Shown one piece after another: positions 1 through 5,434 of a stretch of DNA of 5,925 nucleotides. Every line of letters begins with the position of its first letter. The stretch's first letter is position 1. Under the pieces are notes generated by a model. The model was given only the letters and a program-made list of their open reading frames with translations, had not been told where the DNA came from and ran no database searches. Position numbers and translations under genes: made by a program. Source of the stretch: Hyphomicrobiales bacterium (GTDB taxonomy: Bacteria; Pseudomonadota; Alphaproteobacteria; Parvibaculales; Parvibaculaceae); the NCBI GenBank assembly GCA_015655095.1, contig JAATFR010000111.1:1-5925 (forward strand). The letters run 5' to 3'.

Positions 1-582
1 GACAACAAGCTGCTGGGCCAGTTCGACCTGATGGGCATTCCTCCCTCGCCGCGCGGCATGCCGCAGATCGAGGTATCCTTCGACATTGACGCCAACGGCA
101 TCGTGTCCGTGTCCGCCAAGGACAAGGCGACAAACAAGGAGCAGTCGATCCGCATTCAGGCCTCAGGCGGCCTTTCGGATGCCGACATCGAAAAGATGGT
201 CAAGGATGCTGAGGCCAATGCCGAGGCTGACAAGCAGCGCCGCGCCCAGGTGGAGGCGCGCAACCACGCGGAAGCGCTGGTCCATTCGACAGAAAAGACC
301 CTGGCTGAAAACAGCGACAAGGTGCCGGGCGAGGTAACAGCCGAAATTCAGGCGGCTGTCGATGCATTGAAGGAAGCGCTGAAGGGCGAGGATCTCGAGG
401 CGATCACGGCCAAGACGCAGAGCCTTACCGAAGTTTCGATGAAGCTTGGCGAAGCGCTCTACAAGGCTGCGCAGGAAGAGGGCCTCACCGATGCAGGCAG
501 CGCCGAAGGCCCTGCCGCCGAAGGCGTGGTCGATGCCGACTTCGAGGAAGTCGACGAAGACAAAAAGCGCAGCGACTCATAA
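1..582 (+). CDS. dnaK: Chaperone protein DnaK (Hsp70), C-terminal part; 5' end outside window
   Basis: This is the 3' end of an Hsp70 chaperone gene, reading in frame from base 1 to the TAA at 580-582 (193 codons visible). By comparison with E. coli DnaK the window begins around residue 445, inside the peptide-binding beta domain. Visible residues 1-63 hold its last strands, including GQFDLMGIPPSPRGMPQIEVSFDID-type sequence and the VSAKDKAT motif. The alpha-helical lid follows, starting near GLSDADIEKMVKDAEANAEAD and continuing to about residue 165. A low-complexity Ala/Gly/Glu linker then leads to the acidic tail VVDADFEEVDEDKKRSDS, the conserved C-terminal end typical of proteobacterial DnaK. 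The ATPase domain is not in the window. DnaK binds exposed hydrophobic segments of client proteins in the cytosol and cycles ATP with DnaJ and GrpE. The usual partner dnaJ lies 224 bases downstream, beyond a terminator hairpin. The internal ATG at 31 is not a start, because the homologous sequence continues upstream to the window edge. Confidence 0.97.
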   Translation, partial: DNKLLGQFDLMGIPPSPRGMPQIEVSFDIDANGIVSVSAKDKATNKEQSIRIQASGGLSDADIEKMVKDAEANAEADKQRRAQVEARNHAEALVHSTEKTLAENSDKVPGEVTAEIQAAVDALKEALKGEDLEAITAKTQSLTEVSMKLGEALYKAAQEEGLTDAGSAEGPAAEGVVDADFEEVDEDKKRSDS

Positions 583-596
583 AGAGAGAAACAGGC

Positions 597-634
597 GGAA
601 CCATGCTGGCGTTTGCCGCATGGTTCCGGTTTTT
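597..634 (+). terminator. Intrinsic terminator after dnaK
   Basis: A perfect 10-bp inverted repeat, GGAACCATGC (597-606) and GCATGGTTCC (618-627), can be extended by an inner GGC/GCC pairing (608-610 with 615-617) around a GTTT loop. It is followed after GG by five T residues (630-634). It lies 14 bases after the dnaK stop codon. This is a textbook rho-independent terminator on the + strand. It should end or reduce transcription between dnaK and dnaJ. Confidence 0.85.
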
Positions 635-790
635 GACCGGTTTCATCCGCATGTTGTCCTGTGCATCATCTGGATGAACTTTCAGGGTTGCAAACATGAC
701 GAGGCAGAGATCGAGCATGGACAGCGAATGCATGTCGTTTGGCTGCATCGCCATTCCGGGGGCTGTTGGCTTTGCCATATGCGCCGCCAC

Positions 791-795
791 AAGGA
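791..795 (+). promoter_or_regulatory. Ribosome binding site of dnaJ
   Basis: AAGGA lies 11 bases before the ATG at 807, slightly far but usable. The closer TAAGG at 801-805 is only one base from the start and is too near to act. The start at 807 is fixed mainly by the protein: MSKRDFYEVLGV is the normal DnaJ N-terminus. Confidence 0.5.
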
Positions 796-806
796 TCGGT
801 TAAGGC

Positions 807-1958
807 ATGTCGAAGCGTGATTTCTATGAAGTTCTGGGTGTTGCCCGTACGGCCAGCGCCGAAGAGATCAAGAAGGCGTATCGCACACTCGCCAAGAAGC
901 ATCATCCCGACATCAATCCGGGCAATGCAGACTCCGAGATCAAGTTCAAGGAAGCCAGTGAAGCCTATGACGTCCTGAAGGACGAGCAGAGCCGCGCGGC
1001 TTATGACCAGTTCGGCCATGCTGCTTTCAATGGAGGGCAGCGCGGTCCCGGCGGGGCTGGATTCGATCAGAATTTTTCTTCTTCCATGTCGGATATTTTC
1101 GACGATCTGTTCGGCGAGTTCATGGGCGGTGGCCGGCGCGGCGGACGACGCGGCGACAGTGGCGGCAAGGCCCGCGGTCAGGATCTGCGCTACAATATGG
1201 AAATTTCGCTGGAGGATGCCTTCTCCGGCAAAAAAGCTCAGGTGCGCGTGCCTTCGTCCGTCACCTGCGAGGTTTGCGCAGGGTCCGGGGCCAAGGCCGG
1301 ATCGAAGCCGAAAGTCTGCTCCACCTGTCAGGGACACGGCAAGGTGCGAGCGACGCAGGGCTTTTTCACGGTCGAGAGGACCTGTCCGGCGTGCCATGGC
1401 CGCGGCGAGGTCATTGATGATCCCTGCGACGCATGTCACGGCGCGGGGCGCGTGAACAAGGAGCGTATGCTTTCGGTCAACATTCCCCAGGGCGTTGAGG
1501 ATGGCACACGCATCCGCCTGACGGGTGAGGGCGAAGCCGGGGTGCGCGGCGGTCCGCCCGGAGATCTTTATATTTTTCTGTCGATTCTGCCCCACGAACT
1601 CTTTCAGCGCGAAGGCGCCGATCTGTTCTGCCGGGTGCCGCTGGCCTTCACCACCGCAGCTCTTGGCGGCGAGATCGAGGTGCCGACGGTGGCGGCGAAG
1701 AGGATCAAACTCAAGATTCCGGAAGGCACCCAGACGGGGGCCCAGTTCCGGCTGCGAGGCAAGGGCATGCCTGTGCTCAATTCGCGCGGGATCGGCGACC
1801 TCTATATAGAGGTTGCGGTCGAAACCCCGGTGAAGCTTTCGCGCAAGCAGAAGGAATTGTTGAAGTCGTTCGATTCTGCGAGTGATGACAGCAATAATCC
1901 CCAGAGCGCAGGCTTCTTCGCGCGCATCAAGGAACTCTGGGACGGGCTGGCCGAGTAG
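807..1958 (+). CDS. dnaJ: Chaperone protein DnaJ (Hsp40, class A)
   Basis: DnaJ is the cytosolic co-chaperone that delivers unfolded clients to DnaK and stimulates its ATPase. The 383-residue product shows the full class A layout. The J domain spans about residues 4-72, with the essential HPD at 33-35. A Gly/Phe-rich region runs from about 75 to 140 and is rich in GGGRRGGRRG. The zinc-binding domain has four CxxCxGxG motifs starting at Cys154 (CEVCAGSG), Cys171 (CSTCQGHG), Cys193 (CPACHGRG) and Cys207 (CDACHGAG). Their spacings of 17, 22 and 14 match E. coli DnaJ, where all four positions are 10 lower. The client-binding C-terminal beta domains follow, with GTRIRLTGEGEAG, GDLYIFL and FRLRGKGMPVL. 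Length is close to the usual 375-385. All key residues are intact. The tail FFARIKELWDGLAE resembles rhizobial DnaJ ends. No convincing heat-shock promoter was seen directly upstream, so the gene may depend on read-through from dnaK or on an unrecognised promoter in 635-790. Confidence 0.98.
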   Translation: MSKRDFYEVLGVARTASAEEIKKAYRTLAKKHHPDINPGNADSEIKFKEASEAYDVLKDEQSRAAYDQFGHAAFNGGQRGPGGAGFDQNFSSSMSDIFDDLFGEFMGGGRRGGRRGDSGGKARGQDLRYNMEISLEDAFSGKKAQVRVPSSVTCEVCAGSGAKAGSKPKVCSTCQGHGKVRATQGFFTVERTCPACHGRGEVIDDPCDACHGAGRVNKERMLSVNIPQGVEDGTRIRLTGEGEAGVRGGPPGDLYIFLSILPHELFQREGADLFCRVPLAFTTAALGGEIEVPTVAAKRIKLKIPEGTQTGAQFRLRGKGMPVLNSRGIGDLYIEVAVETPVKLSRKQKELLKSFDSASDDSNNPQSAGFFARIKELWDGLAE

Positions 1959-2221
1959 CAGCCGGGCGAGGCTCTCTTGAGTTCCCGGGCATAATCCGGC
2001 CATCTGGCGCTACCCTGTCCCGGAGCGGCAATTTGCTGCGGCCGGGGTAGTCATTTGCTCCACACAAGTTCCCTCGAATCTGTTCGAAACCCCTCATGCT
2101 TGCGGGGCGCCATGATTTTTCCATTTTTGACTCAGTGATGTGACCGGTGCGCCACATGTCGATGACGGCGAAACCCGCAGAAATCCTCATTTTTGATTGC
2201 AGTCTTCTTACAACCCATGCG
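1959..2221. other. Intergenic stretch between dnaJ and the Pho box array; no gene seen
   Basis: About 260 bases without a supportable coding region. Frames on both strands are short or are shadows of dnaJ. It holds an imperfect inverted repeat with outer arms CTACCC (2010-2015) and GGGTAG (2045-2050), and an inner CGG/CCG pairing, but no T-run. A weak 5-bp stem, TCATG (2094-2098) with CATGA (2111-2115), is followed directly by TTTTT (2116-2120). Either could help end dnaJ transcription, but neither is a clear terminator. CGAA-TCTG-TTCG at 2075-2086 is a further short inverted repeat of unknown meaning. Confidence 0.5.
2094..2120 (+). terminator. Possible weak terminator after dnaJ
   Basis: TCATG (2094-2098) can pair with CATGA (2111-2115), immediately followed by five T residues and then by CCATTTTT. 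The stem is only 5 bp with a 12-base loop. A competing pairing of CCCC (2090-2093) with GGGG (2104-2107) is also possible. It is the only hairpin with a T-run between dnaJ and the porin, but it is weak. Confidence 0.25.
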
Positions 2222-2261
2222 CGGTCATTAATCTGTCACTCAACTGACGCGGCACTGTAAC
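2222..2261 (+). promoter_or_regulatory. Pho box array (predicted PhoB binding site) upstream of the first porin
   Basis: Four heptamers recur at an exact 11-bp period: CGGTCAT (2222-2228), CTGTCAC (2233-2239), CTGACGC (2244-2250) and CTGTAAC (2255-2261). The 4-base spacers are TAAT, TCAA and GGCA. The known PhoB site is a direct repeat of CTGTCAY-like heptamers separated by 4 bases, and the second and fourth units match it closely. The orientation is towards the porin, as in E. coli pho promoters. The last heptamer ends 10 bases before the candidate -10 at 2272, the normal spacing when PhoB replaces -35 recognition. Activation under phosphate starvation is inferred. Confidence 0.8.
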
Positions 2262-2271
2262 GAACCCTTCC

Positions 2272-2277
2272 TAAAGC
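2272..2277 (+). promoter_or_regulatory. Candidate -10 element of the first porin promoter
   Basis: TAAAGC is a poor match to TATAAT but sits 10 bases after the end of the Pho array, where a PhoB-activated -10 is expected. An alternative is TGTAAC at 2256-2261, which overlaps the last heptamer and would place the transcript start nearer 2268. The choice decides whether the inverted repeat at 2278-2312 is transcribed in full. Confidence 0.35.
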
Positions 2278-2312
2278 TCTCCTCGACCGGCCAAACCGCG
2301 TTCACGAGGAGA
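2278..2312 (+). promoter_or_regulatory. Inverted repeat covering the porin ribosome binding site
   Basis: TCTCCTCG (2278-2285) is exactly complementary to CGAGGAGA (2305-2312), which contains the Shine-Dalgarno sequence GAGGAGA of the porin at 2317. An inner CGG/CCG pairing (2288-2290 with 2296-2298) could shorten the loop. If both arms are in the mRNA, the ribosome binding site would be closed in an 8-bp stem. If transcription starts near 2284, as the -10 at 2272 suggests, most of the left arm is missing and the repeat would have no RNA role. Confidence 0.4.
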
Positions 2313-2316
2313 ACTG

Positions 2317-3750
2317 ATGACTATTGTGAAGAAGACTCTGCTGACGGGTGTGGCATGCGCCGCTTTGACGTTCGGCATGACTGGCGCCTCCCGCGCCGAC
2401 AGCGATGCCGATGTGACGGCACGCATCAATGCGCTGGAGCAGCAGCTCCAGGCACTCAAGTCGCAGGTCGATACCCGCGACTCCAAGATCCAGGATCTTG
2501 AAAATCGTACCGCTGATCTTGATACGCTGCCCAAGTTTACGCCCGGCAAGCTTGAAATCTCCAGCCGCGACGGCCAGTTCAGCATCGGTGTCTTCGGGCG
2601 ATTGCAGGCTGACGGCTACATCATCGACGATGACAACGCCAAGGTTGTTGCAGGCCGTCCAAACCTTCAGGAGGGCAATGGCATGAATTTCCGCCGCGCC
2701 CGTATGGGTGTGGGCGGTAAGGTGTTCGGCGTCTGGAAGTACAAGTTCGAAGTTGATTTCGCCGGCAATGCCGTTTCGATCACGGACGCCTATGTGCAGA
2801 CTGGCCTGTTCGACAATACGACGCTGACCATCGGTAACCAGTACGAGCCCTATGGTTTGAACAACCAGTCGTCAGACAACTACAACCTGTTCATGGAATA
2901 TTCGCTGCCGGTCATCCTGTGGCCAGGGCGCAGCCTCGGTGCGCAGGTCACCTATGCCGATACCAAAAGCTTCGGTATTTCCGCTGGCTTCTTCACCAAC
3001 GGCATCCGCAATGGCGGCAAGTACGGCAACAATGGCAGCACGCCGGTTCCAGGCACCACCAACTGGGCCGTCACCGGCCGGGCATGGTATGCTCCCATCG
3101 CCGATGCGAAGAACGGCAAGGTCATCCATGTCGGCTTCTCGGGCCGTTATCGCGGCATCGAGGATGGGGCTTTCTCCGGCTATTCGCCAGTGCCGGAGCT
3201 GAACGAAGCCTCCGCGCTCATCGCGACCGGCGCCTACAATTATACGGCGAACGGGCTTCCTGTTAACGCAAGAAACTCGACGACATTCGGCCCTGAATTC
3301 GCGGCCGTCTGGGGTCCCCTCAACTTCGATGCGGAATATACCTGGGATAGCGTACAGCGCTCCAACGGCGGTTCCGATGTGAAACAGAGCGGCGGTTATG
3401 CCGAAGCCTCGTGGTTCGTCACGGGCGACGCCTTCCGGTTCTACAATGTGAAGACCGGTCTGTTCGACCGTCCCAAGAACGCCTTCAACGCGCTCCAGCT
3501 CGTAGCCCGCTACAGCTATCTTGATCTGAGCGACAATACCGGCAACACGAGTTCAGCGCAGTGGCTGCGGGGCAAGGAATCGAACTACACCATCGGCGCG
3601 AACTTCTACTTCAATCCGTACATCCGCTTGATGGTCAACTACATCTATGCTGACCCGTCCTATAGCACGAAGGCCACGACTGCGGCCGACGAGTCTTCCC
3701 GTCCCGGCAGCTACCAGATCTTCGGCACGCGCCTTCAGATCGACTGGTAA
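2317..3750 (+). CDS. Phosphate/polyphosphate-selective porin, OprO/OprP family
   Basis: This is a 477-residue outer-membrane beta-barrel protein predicted to let phosphate or polyphosphate into the periplasm. Residues 1-27 form a signal peptide (KK, then LLTGVACAALTFGM) with an SRA cleavage site before Asp28. Residues 33-68 form a heptad-repeat helix with I37, L40, L44, L47, V51, I58, L61 and L68 in a 3-4 pattern, a probable short coiled coil. The barrel begins after FTPGKLEI (74-81). It contains RRAR (126-129), the YEPYGLNNQ motif (from 176), many alternating aromatic strands, and ends YQIFGTRLQIDW. The terminal aromatic residue is expected for BAM-dependent insertion. OprP and OprO precursors are about 440 residues, so this one is somewhat longer. 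The start at 2317 is supported by GAGGAGA 4 bases upstream. The Pho box array upstream supports a role in phosphate uptake. Substrate preference (phosphate, pyrophosphate, polyphosphate or another anion) cannot be read from the sequence. A diverged paralogue follows downstream. Confidence 0.88.
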   Translation: MTIVKKTLLTGVACAALTFGMTGASRADSDADVTARINALEQQLQALKSQVDTRDSKIQDLENRTADLDTLPKFTPGKLEISSRDGQFSIGVFGRLQADGYIIDDDNAKVVAGRPNLQEGNGMNFRRARMGVGGKVFGVWKYKFEVDFAGNAVSITDAYVQTGLFDNTTLTIGNQYEPYGLNNQSSDNYNLFMEYSLPVILWPGRSLGAQVTYADTKSFGISAGFFTNGIRNGGKYGNNGSTPVPGTTNWAVTGRAWYAPIADAKNGKVIHVGFSGRYRGIEDGAFSGYSPVPELNEASALIATGAYNYTANGLPVNARNSTTFGPEFAAVWGPLNFDAEYTWDSVQRSNGGSDVKQSGGYAEASWFVTGDAFRFYNVKTGLFDRPKNAFNALQLVARYSYLDLSDNTGNTSSAQWLRGKESNYTIGANFYFNPYIRLMVNYIYADPSYSTKATTAADESSRPGSYQIFGTRLQIDW

Positions 3751-3805
3751 TCCTCTTACTGACAAATCTACAAAGCTGGACCCCTCGCAGTCGGCTTTGC
3801 TTCCT

Positions 3806-3840
3806 CCCGCCCGGTCTTGTGCCGGGCGGGCTTTTTATTT
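3806..3840 (+). terminator. Strong intrinsic terminator after the first porin
   Basis: CCCGCCCGG (3806-3814) and CCGGGCGGG (3822-3830) form a perfect, very GC-rich 9-bp stem with a 7-base loop. The stem is followed by C, TTTTT (3832-3836), A and TTT. It starts 55 bases after the porin stop. It should separate the two porin genes into distinct transcripts. A smaller imperfect repeat, AAAGC (3772-3776) with GCTTT (3793-3797), precedes it. Confidence 0.93.
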
Positions 3841-3948
3841 GTAGACAGGTTTTATGTAAAATAGTGGGGGGATTAAGGGTATTTATGGATAAATTGAACG
3901 TTTGCGAATTATTATGGGTTCGATGATTTGCTTCGCCCGAGTTTTCAC
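3841..3948 (+). promoter_or_regulatory. AT-rich upstream region of the second porin with a short palindrome
   Basis: This stretch is clearly richer in A and T than its surroundings and probably holds the promoter of the second porin. Hexamers such as TAAAAT (3857-3862), TTGAAC (3895-3900) and TATTAT (3911-3916) occur, but none pair at a proper 16-18 base spacing, so I do not assign a promoter. ATTTAT-GG-ATAAAT (3881-3894) is a perfect 6-bp inverted repeat with a 2-base centre that could be an operator. No CTGTCAY-type Pho repeat at 11-bp spacing was found here. Confidence 0.3.
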
Positions 3949-3955
3949 AGGGGGA
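3949..3955 (+). promoter_or_regulatory. Ribosome binding site of the second porin
   Basis: AGGGGGA lies 4 bases before the ATG at 3960. It favours that start over the out-of-frame ATG at 3955, which overlaps the site. It gives a protein beginning MVAKFILF with a normal signal peptide. Confidence 0.65.
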
Positions 3956-3959
3956 TGCC

Positions 3960-5273
3960 ATGGTTGCAAAATTTATTTTATTTATTTTATTTATTTGTGT
4001 ATTTGCGGGGTTTGGCATGTCTGCGCGCGCGGATGTGGTTACAGATCGCATCGACAGGCTTGAACGCGAACTGGTGGCGCTGCGTGCTGAACTCGCCAAG
4101 CGAGATGAGCAGGTGGAGCAGGAGAAAGCGGCAACAAAAACAGATCAAGCCAGCGCCGTTTCCTTTACACCGGGAAAGCTGGAAATAAAAAGTGCTGACG
4201 GCCATTTTTCTGCAGCGGTCGGTGGCAATATCCAGTTCGACGGCTATAGCGTGGACTCCAAGAAAATTTCAAAGAGCGGCACGGGTATGCGCCGCGCCCG
4301 GCTCTTTGTGAAGGGAACCGTCTACAAGGACTGGAGCTATCTTCTGCAGGTGGAGTTTGCTGGAAGCGCGCCTCTGCTTGCCACCAGCTACATAGCCTAT
4401 CGTTTCGCACCGCAGACGATGGCTTATGCGGGCTATACCATGGAGCCGTTCGGCCTCCAGAACTCGATGTCCAATACTGCGACCCTGTTCATGGAAAGGC
4501 CGCTGACGGGCCTGCTGTGGATGGGCAATGCCATGGGCGTGAACCTGCGTCATTCCGATGGGAAGTCCTATGGGCTGAACGGCGGCATATTCTCCACAGA
4601 CCCGGTAAATCCGACGCGGACGGGTCTTGGTGACACCACGGGCTGGGCTCTGACCGGACGCGGCTGGATTGCGCCGGTAAACGAGGCGGACAAGTCAGTT
4701 CATATCGGCCTGAGCGGCAGCTACCGGAATGTGGGTGGTTATCGCGACAAGGACCGTAAGCCCTATAAGCATAATTTTGGCACCCGCGCCGAGGTGGCGA
4801 ACTTCCCGATTGTCCTTGCCACCGGTCCCCTGACGAATGTTGATCATATAGGCCTGATCGGGCCGGAACTGGCGGTAACTTATGGCCCGTTCGAACTCGA
4901 AGCCGAATATCTGCTGGGCTGGGTCGATTTTAAGGGCGGTCGGCAGGTCAAGGTCGAGAGCGGTTATGTTGAGGCTGGCGTGCTCGTCAGAGGCGGGCAC
5001 CGTCCCTATGATGTGTCGAACGGTTATTTCGGTCCGGTCAAAACGCCAGGTGCGATCGAACTGGTCGCCCGGGCAAGCTTTGCCGACCTTGCAGACAGGG
5101 CCTTCACCGGTCCGCTTGCCGGTAGAGCCAGGTCATATGCTGTGGGGGCAAACTATTACTTCAATCAGAATGTCAGAATAATGGTCAATTATGGCATCAC
5201 CAATCTGGATTACCGCACGGGCCGCAGCGATCAGGCGAAGGTGCTGCAATCGCGGGTACAATTGACCTTCTGA
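3960..5273 (+). CDS. Second OprO/OprP-family outer-membrane porin, diverged paralogue
   Basis: The 437-residue product is homologous to the porin just upstream and matches the usual length of OprP/OprO precursors. Residues 1-24 are a signal peptide with one early Lys, a very hydrophobic core FILFILFICVF, and an ARA cleavage site before Asp25. Residues 27-55 carry heptads I31, L34, L38, L41, L45 and V52, in a pattern matching the first porin. FTPGKLEI recurs at 69-76, RRAR at 111-114 and MEPFGLQN from 161. The C-terminal block SYAVGANYYFNQNVRIMVNY parallels NYTIGANFYFNPYIRLMVNY. The last residue is Phe, as expected for BAM substrates. The middle loops differ and are shorter, so the ligand may differ. 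The gene has its own terminator and upstream region and lacks a visible Pho box, so separate regulation is inferred. The signal-peptide codons are made of a 9-bp tandem repeat. The family is clear; the transported substrate is unknown. Confidence 0.87.
   Translation: MVAKFILFILFICVFAGFGMSARADVVTDRIDRLERELVALRAELAKRDEQVEQEKAATKTDQASAVSFTPGKLEIKSADGHFSAAVGGNIQFDGYSVDSKKISKSGTGMRRARLFVKGTVYKDWSYLLQVEFAGSAPLLATSYIAYRFAPQTMAYAGYTMEPFGLQNSMSNTATLFMERPLTGLLWMGNAMGVNLRHSDGKSYGLNGGIFSTDPVNPTRTGLGDTTGWALTGRGWIAPVNEADKSVHIGLSGSYRNVGGYRDKDRKPYKHNFGTRAEVANFPIVLATGPLTNVDHIGLIGPELAVTYGPFELEAEYLLGWVDFKGGRQVKVESGYVEAGVLVRGGHRPYDVSNGYFGPVKTPGAIELVARASFADLADRAFTGPLAGRARSYAVGANYYFNQNVRIMVNYGITNLDYRTGRSDQAKVLQSRVQLTF
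3972..3995 (+). repeat. In-frame 9-bp tandem repeat inside the signal peptide
   Basis: TTTATTTTA occurs at 3972-3980 and 3981-3989, followed by TTTATT at 3990-3995, giving about 2.7 copies. All 24 bases are A or T, in sharp contrast to the GC-rich gene body. Each unit encodes Phe-Ile-Leu, forming the hydrophobic core of the signal peptide. Gain or loss of a unit would keep the reading frame and change the core by three residues. Confidence 0.9.
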
Positions 5274-5282
5274 TATCTCGAT

Positions 5283-5334
5283 GCCCGTTCCGGAATCATC
5301 ATCGGAACGGGCGCAATCGCCCTTGCGCAATTTT
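5283..5334 (+). terminator. Double hairpin, probable terminator after the second porin
   Basis: GCCCGTTCCG (5283-5292) and CGGAACGGGC (5303-5312) form a perfect 10-bp stem with a 10-base loop, but no T-run follows it directly. A second hairpin, GCGCAA (5311-5316) with TTGCGC (5323-5328), shares two bases with the first and is followed by AATTTT (5329-5334). Together they lie just after the porin stop at 5273 and probably end its transcript. The two stems cannot both form fully. Confidence 0.65.
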
Positions 5335-5351
5335 CAGGGCGGGGACGCTGA

Positions 5352-5380
5352 TTTACGTGAACCGGCTCGCCTGATATATC
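5352..5380 (+). promoter_or_regulatory. Candidate promoter of dapB
   Basis: TTTACG (5352-5357) and TATATC (5375-5380) are separated by 17 bases, and the -10 is preceded by TGA, giving an extended -10 form (TGATATATC). Each hexamer matches the sigma-70 consensus at 4 of 6 positions. It sits after the porin terminator and about 55 bases before the dapB start, so an independent dapB transcript is plausible. A 6-bp stem, GCCGGA (5392-5397) with TCCGGC (5407-5412), would lie in the leader. Confidence 0.4.
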
Positions 5381-5422
5381 CCGCTCCTGTCGCCGGAGGC
5401 CGATGATCCGGCATGTGCAAGC

Positions 5423-5427
5423 AGGGA
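5423..5427 (+). promoter_or_regulatory. Ribosome binding site of dapB
   Basis: AGGGA ends 7 bases before the ATG at 5435, a normal distance. The nearby ATG at 5413 and GTG at 5415 are not in the dapB frame. Confidence 0.55.
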
Positions 5428-5434
5428 CGAGCGG

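Noticed and set aside
674..820. Possible 48-codon peptide with Cys and His residues ending inside dnaJ
   Set aside because: No ribosome binding site precedes its ATG, and the frame is just the tail of a longer shadow of dnaK. The CxxC-like spacing is not a known motif here.
666..2003. Long 445-codon open frame on the - strand opposite dnaJ
   Set aside because: It covers dnaJ completely and reads as a GC-rich shadow with no recognisable domain, while dnaJ has every expected motif.
2083..2088. TTCGAA and nearby CGAA/TTCG symmetry as an operator
   Set aside because: The site is short, common by chance, and far upstream of the Pho array with no paired element.
3841..3860. GACAG-like and TATGTAA blocks as a reverse-strand Pho box for the second porin
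   Set aside because: Only one half matches (5 of 7), and the unit 11 bp away does not resemble the consensus.
3635..4099. 154-codon - strand open frame across the gap between the porins
   Set aside because: It runs through the strong terminator and into both porins, has no ribosome binding site or domain, and has shadow-like composition.
5392..5412. Hairpin in the dapB leader as a lysine riboswitch
   Set aside because: The leader is only about 50 bases, far too short for the lysine riboswitch, and it has a single 6-bp stem.
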